NCBI GenBank assembly: GCA_950097015.1
Contig: CATNEN010000026.1
Span: 972,001-1,036,000, forward strand
Length of the DNA: 64,000 bases
Direction of reading: 5' to 3'
Origin: Macrostomum hystrix
Lineage: Eukaryota > Platyhelminthes > Macrostomidae
A program made the translations under genes and the position numbers. Positions 31,894-43,302 of this stretch are shown here, in pieces. How positions within the stretch are numbered: position 1 is the first letter of the stretch; each line of letters opens with the position of its first letter. The notes under the pieces were generated by a model, which made no database searches, had not been told where the DNA came from, and worked only from the letters and a program-made list of their open reading frames with translations.

Positions 31894-34800
31894 TCTTATA
31901 TACTAAAAATGAAAATCTTGCTTGCTTGCTTGCTTGCTTGTATGTTTGCAATCGACTAGCTCCCGAACGGCTCAACCGATTTTCGCAATTCCTTCGCCAA
32001 AAGATCACAATTGGGCCGGAATCGGTACACGTAATTTTATTAAGCTTAATTTCATTGCCAAGGGGATTAAATATTCGAAAAACTGTTTTAAATAGGCTTT
32101 TCTAATGCATTCTTGTTTTCAGCTTGTGCACAGTGAGGCTCCAGTGCCAATTTTAATGATTGCATCAGAGCCAGTTTTGTTAGGCGAGCGTACTGATAAG
32201 GAATTTCTCACCCAAATGTGCATAGCTGTGTCAACACCTGGCGAGATAATTATACTGCCCAATGTGCACAGGCTGAGCTGGCTTCTGTTATCTGTTCGGC
32301 ACTGAGATATTTTTTATTTTATTTATTGTGTTTTATTCTAACTCATTTAGCAGATATAGCACATTTCAATTATAGCAGATTCATTCACATCACAGCATAC
32401 TCCAAAGGCAACAGCTGAGAACTGAATTGATTCAAGTGATCGGCCTTTCTTGGCAGCAAGTAACATTTGTTGATTATACTTGCTTACTTACTTGCTTACT
32501 TGCTTACTTACTTGCAAAAGCATTGATAGATATCTAGGCTCAGCATTGATAGATATCTAGGCTCAGCGTGATAGTTATCTAGGCTCAGCATTGATAGTTA
32601 TCTAGGCTCAGCATTGATAGTTATCTAGGCTCTGCATTAATAGTTATCTAGGCTCAGCATTGATAGTTATCTAGGCTTAACATTTTTATAGATATTAAGG
32701 CTCAGCGTGATAGTTATCTAGGCTCAGCATTGATAGTTATCTGTGCTCAGCATTGATAGTTATCTAGGCTCAGCATTGATAGTTATCTATGCTCAGCATT
32801 GATAGTTATCTAGGCTGAGCATTGATAGTTATCTATGCTCAGCCTTGATAGTTATCTAGGCTGAGCATTGATAGATATCTAGGCTCAGAATTGATAGTTA
32901 TCTAGGCTCAGCATTGATAGTTATCTATGCTCAGCATTGATAGTTATCTAGGCTCAGCATTGATAGTTATCTATGCTCAGCATTGATAGTTATCTATGCT
33001 CAGCATTGATAGATATCTAGGCTTAGCATTGATAGATATCCAAGCTCAGAATTGATAGGTTCCAAGGGTCAGAATCGATAGAAAACTAGGCTCAGCATTG
33101 ATAGTTATCTAGGCTCAGCATTGATAGTTATCTAGGCTCAACATTGATAGTTATCTAGGCTTAGGATTGATAGTTATCTAGGCTTAGGATTGATAGTTAT
33201 CTAGGCTCAACATTTTTATAGATAACTAGGCTCAGCATTGATAGTTACCTAGGCTCAGCATTGATAGTTATCTAGGCTCAACATTGATAGTTATCTAGGC
33301 TTAGGATTGATAGTTATCTAGGCTTAGGATTGATAGTTATCTAGGCTCAACATTTTTATAGATAACTAGGCTCAGCATTGATAGTTACCTAGGCTCAGCA
33401 TTGATAGTTACCTAGGCTTAGCATTGATAGTTACCTAGGCTCAGCATTGATAGTTACCTAGGCTCAGCATTGATAGTTATCTAGGCTCAGCATTGATATT
33501 TATCTAGGCTCAACATTGATAGTTATCTAGGCTTAGGATTGATAGTTATCTAGGCTCAGCATTGATAGTTATCTAGGCTCAGCATTGATAGTTACCTAGG
33601 CTTAGCATTGATAGTTACCTAGGCTCAGCATTGATAGTTACCTAGGCTCAGCATTGATAGTTACCTAGGCTCATCATTGATAGTTATCTAGGCTCAGCAT
33701 TGATAGTTATCTAGGCTTAGGATTGATAGTTATCTAGGCTCAGCATTGATAGTTATCTAGGCTCAGCATTGATAGTTATCTAGGCTCAGCATTGATAGTT
33801 ATATAGGCTTAGGATTGATAGTTATCTAGGCTCAGCATTGATAGTTATCTAGGCTCAGCATTGATAGTTACCTAGGCTCAGCATTGATAGTTACCTAGGC
33901 TGAGCATTGATAGTTATCTAGGCTTAGCATTGATAGTTACCTAGGCTCAGCATTGATAGTTACCTAGGCTCAGCATTGATAGCTATCTAGGCACAGCATT
34001 GATAGTTATCTAGGCTCAGCATTGATAGTTATCCAGGCTCAGCATTGATAGCTATCTAGGCACAGCATTGATAGTTATCTAGGCTCAGCATTGATAGTTA
34101 TCTAGGCTCAGCATTGATAGTTATCTAGGCTCAACATTTTTATAGATAACTAGGCTCAGCATTGATAGTTACCTAGGCTCAGCATTGATAGTTACCTAGG
34201 CTGAGCATTGATAGTTATCTAGGCTTAGCATTGATAGTTACCTAGGCTCAGCATTGATAGTTACCTAGGCTCAGCATTGATAGTTACCTAGGCTCAGCAT
34301 TGATAGTTACCTAGGCTGAGCATTGATAGTTATCTAGGCTTAGCATTGATAGTTACCTAGGCTCAGCATTGATAGTTACCTAGGCTCAGCATTGATAGTT
34401 ACCTAGGCTTAGCATTGATAGTTACCTAGGCTCAGCATTGATAGTTACCTAGGCTCAGCATTGATAGCTATCTAGGCTCAGCATTGATAGTTATCTAGGC
34501 TTAGGATTGATAGTTCTCTAGGCACAGCATTGATAGTTATCTAGGCTCAGCATTGATAGTTATCCAGGCTCAGCATTGATAGCTATCTAGGCACAGCATT
34601 GATAGTTATCTAGGCTCAGCATTGATAGTTATCTAGGCTCAGCATTGATAGTTATCTAGGCTCAACATTTTTATAGATAACTAGGCTCAGCATTGATAGT
34701 TACCTAGGCTCAGCATTGATAGTTACCTAGGCTGAGCATTGATAGTTATCTAGGCTTAGCATTGATAGTTACCTAGGCTCAGCATTGATAGTTACCTAGG

Positions 34801-37800
34801 CTCAGCATTGATAGTTATCTATGCTCAGCATTGATAGTTATCTAGGCTGAGCATTGATAGTTATCTATGCTCAGCCTTGATAGTTATCTAGGCTGAGCAT
34901 TGATAGATATCTAGGCTCAGAATTGATAGTTACCTAGGCTCAGCATTGATAGTTACCTAGGCTTAGCATTGATAGTTACCTAGGCTCAGCATTGATAGTT
35001 ACCTAGGCTCAGCATTGATAGTTACCTAGGCTTAGCATTGATAGTTACCTAGGCTCAGCATTGATAGTTACCTAGGCTCAGCATTGATAGTTACCTAGGC
35101 TTAGCATTGATAGTTACCTAGGCTCAGCATTGATAGTTACCTAGGCTCAGCATTGATAGTTACCTAGGCTCAGCATTAATATTTATCTAGGCTCAACATT
35201 GATAGTTATCTAGGCTTAGGATTGATAGTTATCTAGGCTCAGCATTGATAGTTATCTAGGCTCAGCATTGATAGTTACCTAGGCTTAGCATTGATAGTTA
35301 CCTAGGCTCAGCATTGATAGTTACCAAGGCTCAGCATTGATAGTTACCTAGGCTCAGCATTGATAGTTATCTAGGCTCAGCATTGATAGTTATCTAGGCT
35401 TAGGATTGATAGTTATCTAGGCTCAACATTGATAGTTATCTAGGCTCAGCATTGATAGTTATCTAGGCTCAGCATTGATAGTTATCTAGGCTTAGGATTG
35501 ATAGTTATCTAGGCTCAGCATTGATAGTTACCTAGGCTCAGCATTGATAGTTACCTAGGCTCAGCATTGATAGTTACCTAGGCTGAGCATTGATAGTTAT
35601 CTAGGCTTAGCATTGATAGTTACCTAGGCTCAGCATTGATAGTTACCTAGGCTCAGCATTGATAGTTACCTAGGCTCAGCATTGATAGTTATCCAGGCTC
35701 AGCATTGATAGCTATCTAGGCACAGCATTGATAGTTATCTAGGCTCAGCATTGATAGTTATCTAGGCTCAGCATTGATAGTTATCTAGGCTCAACATTTT
35801 TATAGATAACTAGGCTCAGCATTGATAGTTACCTAGGCTCAGCATTGATAGTTACCTAGGCTGAGCATTGATAGTTATCTAGGCTTAGCATTGATAGTTA
35901 CCTAGGCTCAGCATTGATAGTTACCTAGGCTCAGCATTGATAGTTACCTAGGCTTAGCATTGATAGTTACCTAGGCTCAGCATTGATAGTTACCTAGGCT
36001 CAGCATTGATAGCTATCTAGGCTCAGCATTGATAGTTATCTAGGCTTAGGATTGATAGTTCTCTAGGCACAGCATTGATAGTTATCTAGGCTCAGCATTG
36101 ATAGTTATCTAGGCTTAGCATTGATAGTTATCTAGGCTCAGCATTGATAGTTATCTAGGCTTAACATTTTTATAGATATTAAGGCTCAGCGTGATAGTTA
36201 TCTAGGCTCAGCATTGATAGTTATCTGTGCTCAGCATTGATAGTTATCTAGGCTCAGCATTGATAGTTATCTATGCTCAGCATTGATAGTTATCTATGCT
36301 CAGCCTTGATAGTTATCTAGGCTGAGCATTGATAGATATCTAGGCTCAGAATTGATAGTTATCTAGGCTCAGCATTGATAGTTATCTATGCTCAGCATTG
36401 ATAGTTATCTAGGCTCAGCATTGATAGTTATCTATGCTCAGCATTGATAGTTATCTATGCTCAGCATTGATAGATATCTAGGCTTAGCATTGATAGATAT
36501 CCAAGCTCAGAATTGATAGGTTCCAAGGGTCAGAATCGATAGAAAACTAGGCTCAGCATTGATAGTTATCTAGGCTCAACATTTTTATAGATAACTAGGC
36601 TCAGCATTGATAGTTACCTAGGCTCAGCATTGATAGTTATCTAGGCTCAACATTGATTGTTATCTAGGCTTAGGATTGATAGTTATCTAGGCTTAGGATT
36701 GATAGTTATCTAGGCTCAACATTTTTATAGATAACTAGGCTCAGCATTGATAGTTACCTAGGCTCAGCATTGATAGTTACCTAGGCTTAGCATTGATAGT
36801 TACCTAGGCTCAGCATTGATAGTTACCTAGGCTCAGCATTGATAGTTACCTAGGCTCAGCATTAATATTTATCTAGGCTCAACATTGATAGTTATCTAGG
36901 CTTAGGATTGATAGTTATCTAGGCTCAGCATTGATAGTTATCTAGGCTCAGCATTGATAGTTACCTAGGCTTAGCATTGATAGTTACCTAGGCTCAGCAT
37001 TGATAGTTACCTAGGCTCAGCATTGATAGTTACCTAGGCTCAGCATTGATAGTTATCTAGGCTCAGCATTGATAGTTATCTAGGCTTAGGATTGATAGTT
37101 ATCTAGGCTCAGCATTGATAGTTATCTAGGCTCAGCATTGATAGTTACCTAGGCTCAGCATTGATAGTTACCTAGGCTGAGCATTGATAGTTATCTAGGC
37201 TTAGCATTGATAGTTACCTAGGCTCAGCATTGATAGTTACCTAGGCTCAGCATTGATAGTTACCTAGGCTTAGCATTGATAGTTACCTAGGCTCAGCATT
37301 GATAGTTACCTAGGCTCAGCATTGATAGCTATCTAGGCTCAGCATTGATAGTTACCTAGGCTTAGGATTGATAGTTATCTAGGCTCAGCATTGATAGTTA
37401 TCTAGGCTCAACATTTTTATAGATAACTAGGCTCAGCATTGATAGTTATCTAGGCTCAGCATTGATAGTTATCTAGGCTCAACATTTTTATAGATAACTA
37501 GGCTCAGCATTGATAGTTATCTAGGCTTAGGATTGATAGTTATCTAGGCTCAGCATTGATAGTTATCTAGGCTCAGCATTGATATTTATCTAGGCTCAGC
37601 ATTGATAGTTATCTAGGCTCAGCATTGATATTTATCTAGGCTCAGCAGTGATAGTTATCTAGGCTCAGCATTGATAGTTATCTAGGCTTAGGATTGATAG
37701 TTCTCTAGGCACAGCATTGATAGTTATCTAGGCTCAGCATTGATAGTTATCTAGGCTCAGCATTGATAGCTATCTAGGCTCAGCATTGATAGTTATCTAG

Positions 37801-38581
37801 GCTTAGGATTGATAGTTCTCTAGGCACAGCATTGATAGTTATCTAGGCTCAGCATTGATAGCTATCTAGGCACAGCATTGATAGTTATCTAGGCTCAGCA
37901 TTGATAGTTATCTAGGCTTAGGATTGATAGTTATCTAGGCTCAGCATTGATAGTTATCTAGGCTCAGCATTGATAGAAAACTAGGCTCAGAATCGATAAA
38001 TATCTAGGATCAACATTTTTATAGATAACTAGGCTCAGCATTGATAGAAAACTAGGCTCAGAATCGATAAATATCTAGGATCAACATTTTTATAGATAAC
38101 TAGGCTCAGCATTGATAGTTATCTAGGCTCAGCATTGATAGTTATCTAGGCTCAGCATTGATAGATATCTAGGCTCAACATTTTTATAGATATTAAGGCT
38201 CAGCGTGATAGTTATCTAGGCTCAACATTTTTATAGATATCTAGGCTCAGCACTGGTAGATATCTACGCTCAGAATGGATAGATATCGTACTTTAGATTT
38301 GATAGATATCTAGATAACTTCATTGCTTAAAAATCTATAGAATTTTAAGCTAAGAATCGATAGATATCGAAGATTAGAATTGATAGAAATCTTGGCTCAG
38401 CACGGGTAGATATCTAGGCTCAGTGTTGATAGATATTTAGGCTCAAAATCGATAGAAAGTTAAGCTCAGAATCGATAGATATCTTAGTTCAGAGTTGATA
38501 TCTATTGACTTACTAAATACTGTTTTATTATTGTAAAGTTGCCTTCAAGCTAAGGTCCCCAAAGGGGGCCTAAATTGCTAG
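31894..38581 (+). mobile_element. Long Helitron H4 carrying a 6-kb minisatellite
   Basis: 5' end TCTTATATACTAAAAATG identical to H3 for about 270 bases, then ~330 bases of other sequence, then a 23-bp minisatellite. The 3' end is a different hairpin, GGTCCCCAAAGGGGGCC followed by TAAATTGCTAG, again before T. The 6.7-kb length has no transposase; it is non-autonomous. A new Helitron starts at the next base. Confidence 0.7.
32526..38500. repeat. 23-bp minisatellite (~6 kb) with higher-order structure
   Basis: About 255 units of CTAGGCTCAGCATTGATAGTTAT and variants (TTACC, TTAGGATTG, CAACATTTTTATAGATAAC). Block order repeats on a large scale: the motif TTAACATTTTTATAGATATT at 32677 recurs at 36161, and ATTGATAGGTTCCAAGGGTC at 33051 recurs at 36512, so a ~3.5-kb segment was duplicated with one unit lost. 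Confidence 0.97.
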
Positions 38582-38908
38582 TCTAATATACTAAAAATGA
38601 AAATCTTGTATGTTTGTTTGCAATCGACTAGCTCCCGAACGGCTCAACCGATTTTCAAAATTCCTTCGCCAAGAGATCACAAATGGGCCGGAATCGGTAC
38701 ACGTAATTTTATTAAGCTTAATTCCATTGGCAAGGGGATTAAATATTCGAAAAACAGTTTTAAATAGGCTTTTCTAATGCATTCTTGTTTTCAGCTTGTG
38801 CACAGTGAGGCTCCAGTGCCAATTTTTATGATTGCATCAGAGCCAGTTTTGATAACGAACTGATAAGAACTCCAGTGAGGCTACCCAGAGGGTAGCGAAG
38901 GCAGCTAG
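38582..38908 (+). mobile_element. Non-autonomous Helitron H5
   Basis: TCTAATATACTAAAAATG start directly after the CTAG of H4; ends GGCTACCCAGAGGGTAGC hairpin and CTAG at 38905-38908. Confidence 0.85.
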
Positions 38909-39068
38909 TCTAATATACTAAAAATGAAAATCTTGTATGTTTGTTTGCAATCGACTAGCTCCCGAACGGCTTAACCGATTTTCACAATTCCTTCGCCAAA
39001 AGATCACAATTGGGCCGGAATCGGTACACGTAATTTTATTAAGCTTAATTCCATTGCAGAGGGGATTA
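38909..39068 (+). mobile_element. Helitron H6, 5' half only, cut by H7
   Basis: Starts TCTAATATACTAAAA right after H5 and stops in GAGGGGATTA, where H7 begins. The 3' half is absent. Confidence 0.75.
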
Positions 39069-39395
39069 TCTAATATACTAAAAATGAAAATCTTGTATGT
39101 TTGTTTGCAATCGACTAGCTCCCGAACGGCTTAACCGATTTTCACAATTCCTTCGCCAAAAGATCACAATTGGGCCGGAATCGGTACACGTAATTTTATT
39201 AAGCTTAATTCCATTGCAGAGGGGATTAAATATTCGAAAAACAGTTTTAAATAGGCTTTTCTAATGCATTCTTGTTTTCAGCTTGTGCACAGTGAGGCTC
39301 CAGTGCCAATTTTTATGATTGCATCAGAGCCAGTTTTGATAACGAACTGATAAGAACTCCAGTGAGGCTACCCAGAGGGTAGCGAAGGCAGCTAG
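39069..39395 (+). mobile_element. Non-autonomous Helitron H7
   Basis: Nearly identical to H5 and to the stub H6; CTAG end at 39392-39395. Confidence 0.85.
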
Positions 39396-39414
39396 TCTAA
39401 TATACTAAAAATGA
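39396..39414 (+). mobile_element. 19-base Helitron 5' stub (H8)
   Basis: TCTAATATACTAAAAATGA only, then H9 begins with TCTTATATACT. Shows repeated insertion or template switching at the A-T of the 5' terminus. Confidence 0.7.
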
Positions 39415-39757
39415 TCTTATATACTAAAAATGAAAATCTTGCTTGCTTGCTTGCTTGCTTGTATGTTTGCAATCGACTAGCTCCCGAACGGCTCAACCGA
39501 TTTTCAAAATTCCTTCGCCAAAAGATCACAAATGGGCCGGAATCGGTACACGTAATTTTATTAAGCTTAATTCCATTGCCAAGGGGATTAAATATTCGAA
39601 AAACTGTTTTAAATAGGCTTTTCTAATGCATTCTTGTTTTCAGCTTGTGCACAGTGAGGCTCCAGTGCCAATTTTAATGATTGCATCAGAGCCAATTTTG
39701 ATAAGGCACTGATAAGAACTCAAGGGAGGCTACCCAGAGGGTAGCGAAGGCAGCTAG
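39415..39757 (+). mobile_element. Non-autonomous Helitron H9
   Basis: TCTTATATACTAAAAATG start, closest to H3; hairpin and CTAG end at 39754-39757. Confidence 0.85.
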
Positions 39758-40359
39758 TCCACTATACTAAAAATGAAATGCTTGCTTGGTTGGTTGGTTG
39801 GTTGTAATTGATTTTCTCCCGAACAGCTCAACCGATTTTCACCATTTCTTCACCAAAAGATGCCAAATATGGGGACAATTATACACGTATTTTTATTAAG
39901 CTTAACTTTATTGCTAAGGGGATTAAATATTCGAAAAACATGATTTTTCAAAGGTCAAACCATCTTGGCCTATTGAGAATTTTACTCACTGCCGCTGAAT
40001 TGGAATTGCATCGTCAAATTGCGCAACACCCCCTCGCTGACTGAGTTAGAAGACTGCACTCTGGAGACAAATTTGAAATAAATGTACACAACCAACCGCG
40101 AGACTGAGTGTACTCTATTTTCTTACTTCATTGTACAAAGCCAGAACTTTGAGAATTCATTTTATAAGGCTGATTTCTGCACCCACTAACCAACAGTCGG
40201 AATAGCCGATGTGTAGGCACTAGGAATTGGTTAGGCTAGGCTAGGGTTCGATTCTGCACTGCGTCAAATCATTTAGACAAATTTTCAGCCAGTAGTGATT
40301 GAAGATTATTTTAATTTATTTTTTTCATTTCGAAAATAAAATATCATAAATCATAGCAC

Positions 40360-41225
40360 ACCGGCTAAACCAGAGTTTGAATCATGGCTAAACCAGAGTC
40401 TGAATCATGGCAAAACCAGAGTTTCAATCATGGCTAAACCAGAGTTTCAATCATGGCTAAACCAGAGTTTCAATCATGGCTAAACCAGAGTTTCAATCAT
40501 GGCTAAACCAGAGTTTGAATTATGGCTAAACAAGCGTCTTAATCATGGCTAAACCAGTGTTTGAATCATGGCTAAACTAGAGTCTGAATCATGGCTAAAC
40601 CAGAGTCTGAATCATGGCTAAACCAGAGTCTGAATCATGGCTAAACCAGAGTTTGAATCATAGCTAAACAAGCGTCTGAATCATGGCAAAACCAGAGTTT
40701 GAATCATAGCTAAACCAGAGTTTGAATCATGGCTAAACAAGCGTCTGAATCATGGCTAAACCAGAGTTTGAATCATGGCTAAACAAGCGTCTGAATCATG
40801 GCTAAACCAGAGTCTGAATCATGTCTAAACCAGAGTTTGAATCATGGCTAAACAAGCGTCTGAATCATGGCTAAACCAGCGTCTGAATCATGGCTAAACC
40901 AAAGTTTGAATCATGGCTAAACCAGAGTCTGAATCATGGCAAAACTAGAGTTTCAATCATGGCTAAACCAGAGTTTTAATCATGGCTAAACCAGTCCGAA
41001 TCATGGCTTAACCAGAGTTTAAATCATGGCTAAACCAGAGTTTTAATCATGGCTAAACCAGTCCGAATCATGGCTACACCAGAGTTTGAATCATGGCTAC
41101 ACCAGAGTTTGAATCATGGCAAAACCAGAGTTTCAATCATGGCAAAACCAGAGTTTAAATCATGGCTAAACCAGCGTCTGAATCATGGCTAAACCAGAGT
41201 TTGAATCATGGCTAAACCTGAGCTA
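40360..41225. repeat. 23-bp minisatellite A, first block
   Basis: About 38 units of CTAAACCAGAGTCTGAATCATGG with TTTGAATC and AAGCGTCT variants, inside H10. Confidence 0.95.
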
Positions 41226-41275
41226 TGTTGTTCTTATCAATTTTCTACAAAAGCAGCTAATATAAGAATTCAACT

Positions 41276-41690
41276 GGGGAACATTGTTAGCTGGGGAGAT
41301 ATCATCAAATAGGGGATCATGGTAAACTGTGGGATTATTGTCAACTGGAGGATCATTGTCAACTGGAGGATCATTGTCAACTGGGGCATAATCATCAAAT
41401 AGGGGATCATGGTAAACTGGGGGATAATCGTCAACTGGGGGATCATGGTAAACTGGGGGATCATTGTCAACTGGGGGTTCATTGTCAACTGGGGAATAAT
41501 CATCAAATAGGGGATCATGGTAAACTGGGGGATCATTGTCAACTGGGGGATCATTGTCAACTGGGGGTTCATTATCATCTGGGGGATCATTGTGAACTGG
41601 GGGATCATTGTCAACTGGGAGATCATTTTCAACTGGGAGTCATCATCAACTGGGGGGATCATTGTCAACTGGGGAATCAACTGGGGAACG
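41276..41690. repeat. 18-bp minisatellite B, first block
   Basis: About 23 units of GGGGGATCATTGTCAACT and variants. Confidence 0.95.
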
Positions 41691-41779
41691 AAATAGGTTT
41701 TCGTTTTTGTTTGCTTTCAGGTGTGTTTTGTCCTTCTGCATTGCACAATATTTTTTGTCTGACCAGTAGTGCTCCCCGA

Positions 41780-42570
41780 AGGCTAAACCAGAGTCTGAAT
41801 CATGGCTAAACCAGAGTCTGAATCATGGCTTAACCAGAATTTAAATCATGGCTAAACCAGAGTCTGAATCATGGCTAAACCAGAGTCTGAATCATGGCTA
41901 AACCAGAGTCTGAATCATGGCTAAACCAGAGTCTGAATCATGGCTAAACCAGAGTCTGAATCATGGCTAAACCAGAGTCTGAATCATGGCTAAACCAGAG
42001 TCTGAATCATGGCTAAACCAGAGTCTGAATCATGGCTAAAACCAGCGTTTGAATCATAGCTAAACCAGAGTCTGAATCATGGCTAAACCAGAGTTTGAAT
42101 CATGGCTAAACCAGAGTCTGAATCATGGCTAAACCAGAGTCTGAATCATGGCTAAACCAGAGTCTGAATCATGGCTAAACCAGAGTCTGAATCATGGCTA
42201 AACCAGAGTCTGAATCATGGCTAAACAAGAGTCTGAATCATGGCTAAAACCAGCGTTTGAATCATGGCTAAACCAGAGTCTGAATCATGGCTAAACCAGA
42301 GTTTGAATCATGGCTAAACCAGAGTTTGAATCATGGCTAAACCAGAGTCTGAATCATGGCTAAACCAGAGTTTGAATCATGGCTAAACCAGAGCTTGAAT
42401 CATGGCTAAACCAGAGCTTGAATCATTGCAAAACCAGAGTTGGAATCATAGCCAACCAGAGTTTGAATCATAGTCAACCAGAGTCTAAATCATGGCAAAA
42501 CGAGAGTTTATATCATAGCCCACCAGGGTTTAAAACATGGCGAAATCTGAGTTTGAATCTTGGCTTACCC
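41780..42570. repeat. 23-bp minisatellite A, second block
   Basis: About 34 units as at 40360-41225, more homogeneous in the middle (TCTGAATC type), degenerate at the right edge. Confidence 0.95.
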
Positions 42571-42589
42571 AGCGTTTGAAAAATCAACG

Positions 42590-43145
42590 TCAACTGGGGA
42601 GTCATCATCAAAATGGGATCATGGTAAACTGGGGGATAATCGTCAACTGGGGGATCATTGTCAACTGGGGATCATTGTCAACTGTGGGATCATTGTCAAC
42701 TGGGGGATCATTGTCAACTGGGGGATCATTGTCAACTGGTGGATCGTTGTCAACTGGGGGTTCATTGTCAACTGGGTGATCATCATCAACTAGGGGATCA
42801 TTGTCAACTGGGGGAACATTGTCAACTGGAGGAACATTGTTAACTGGGGATCATCATCAATAGGGAGTCATCATCAACTGGGGGATCATTGTTAACTGGA
42901 GGATCTTTGTCAACTGGGGGATCATTGTCAACTGGGGGATCATTGTCAACTGGGGAGTCATTGTCAACTGGGGGATCATTGTCAACTGGGGGATCATTGT
43001 CAACTGGGGGATCATTGTCAACTGGGGGATCATTGTCAACTGGGGGATCATTGTCAACTGGGGGATCATTGTCAACTGTGGGATCATTATCAACTGGGAG
43101 ATCATCATCAACGGGGGGATCATTGTCAACTGGGGGTTCATTGTA
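42590..43145. repeat. 18-bp minisatellite B, second block
   Basis: About 30 units as at 41276-41690; gives order A-B-A-B within H10. Confidence 0.95.
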
Positions 43146-43233
43146 GCTTTAAAAAGCTGTAAATTCAGCTGCTAAAAAGTATGTACTAGACGAATTAAAA
43201 GTATTTCTGCTCCCCGAAGGGGGGCAAAACTTG

Positions 43234-43302
43234 TGTCGTCTGGTATTGTTACATTCAGCTAGATTCGAGGTAGGCTTTCCCGCTGGGTATTTTTGAGTAG
43301 TC
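43234..43302. repeat. 69-bp direct repeat, right copy
   Basis: Exact copy of 31137-31205, part of the Crypton coding region, directly after the last Helitron end. Confidence 0.95.

Larger units (their letters stand above)
39758..43233 (+). mobile_element. Helitron-like H10 carrying two alternating minisatellites
   Basis: Starts TCCACTATACTAAAAATG right after H9; the first ~190 bases match the family (CTCCCGAACAGCTCAACCG, ACACGTATTTTTATTAAGC). The 3' end is hairpin CTCCCCGAAGGGGGG followed by CAAAACTTG before T; CTTG departs from the CTRR rule, so the end is less certain. The interior is minisatellite. Confidence 0.6.

Noticed and set aside
32526-38500. Possible CRISPR-like array
   Set aside because: Direct 23-bp repeats without spacers, in an animal genome and inside a Helitron; it is a minisatellite.
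41270-43146. Repeat ORFs (MIPQLT- and GGSLST-type) in the Helitron interior
   Set aside because: Artefacts of an 18-bp minisatellite, whose unit is a multiple of three.
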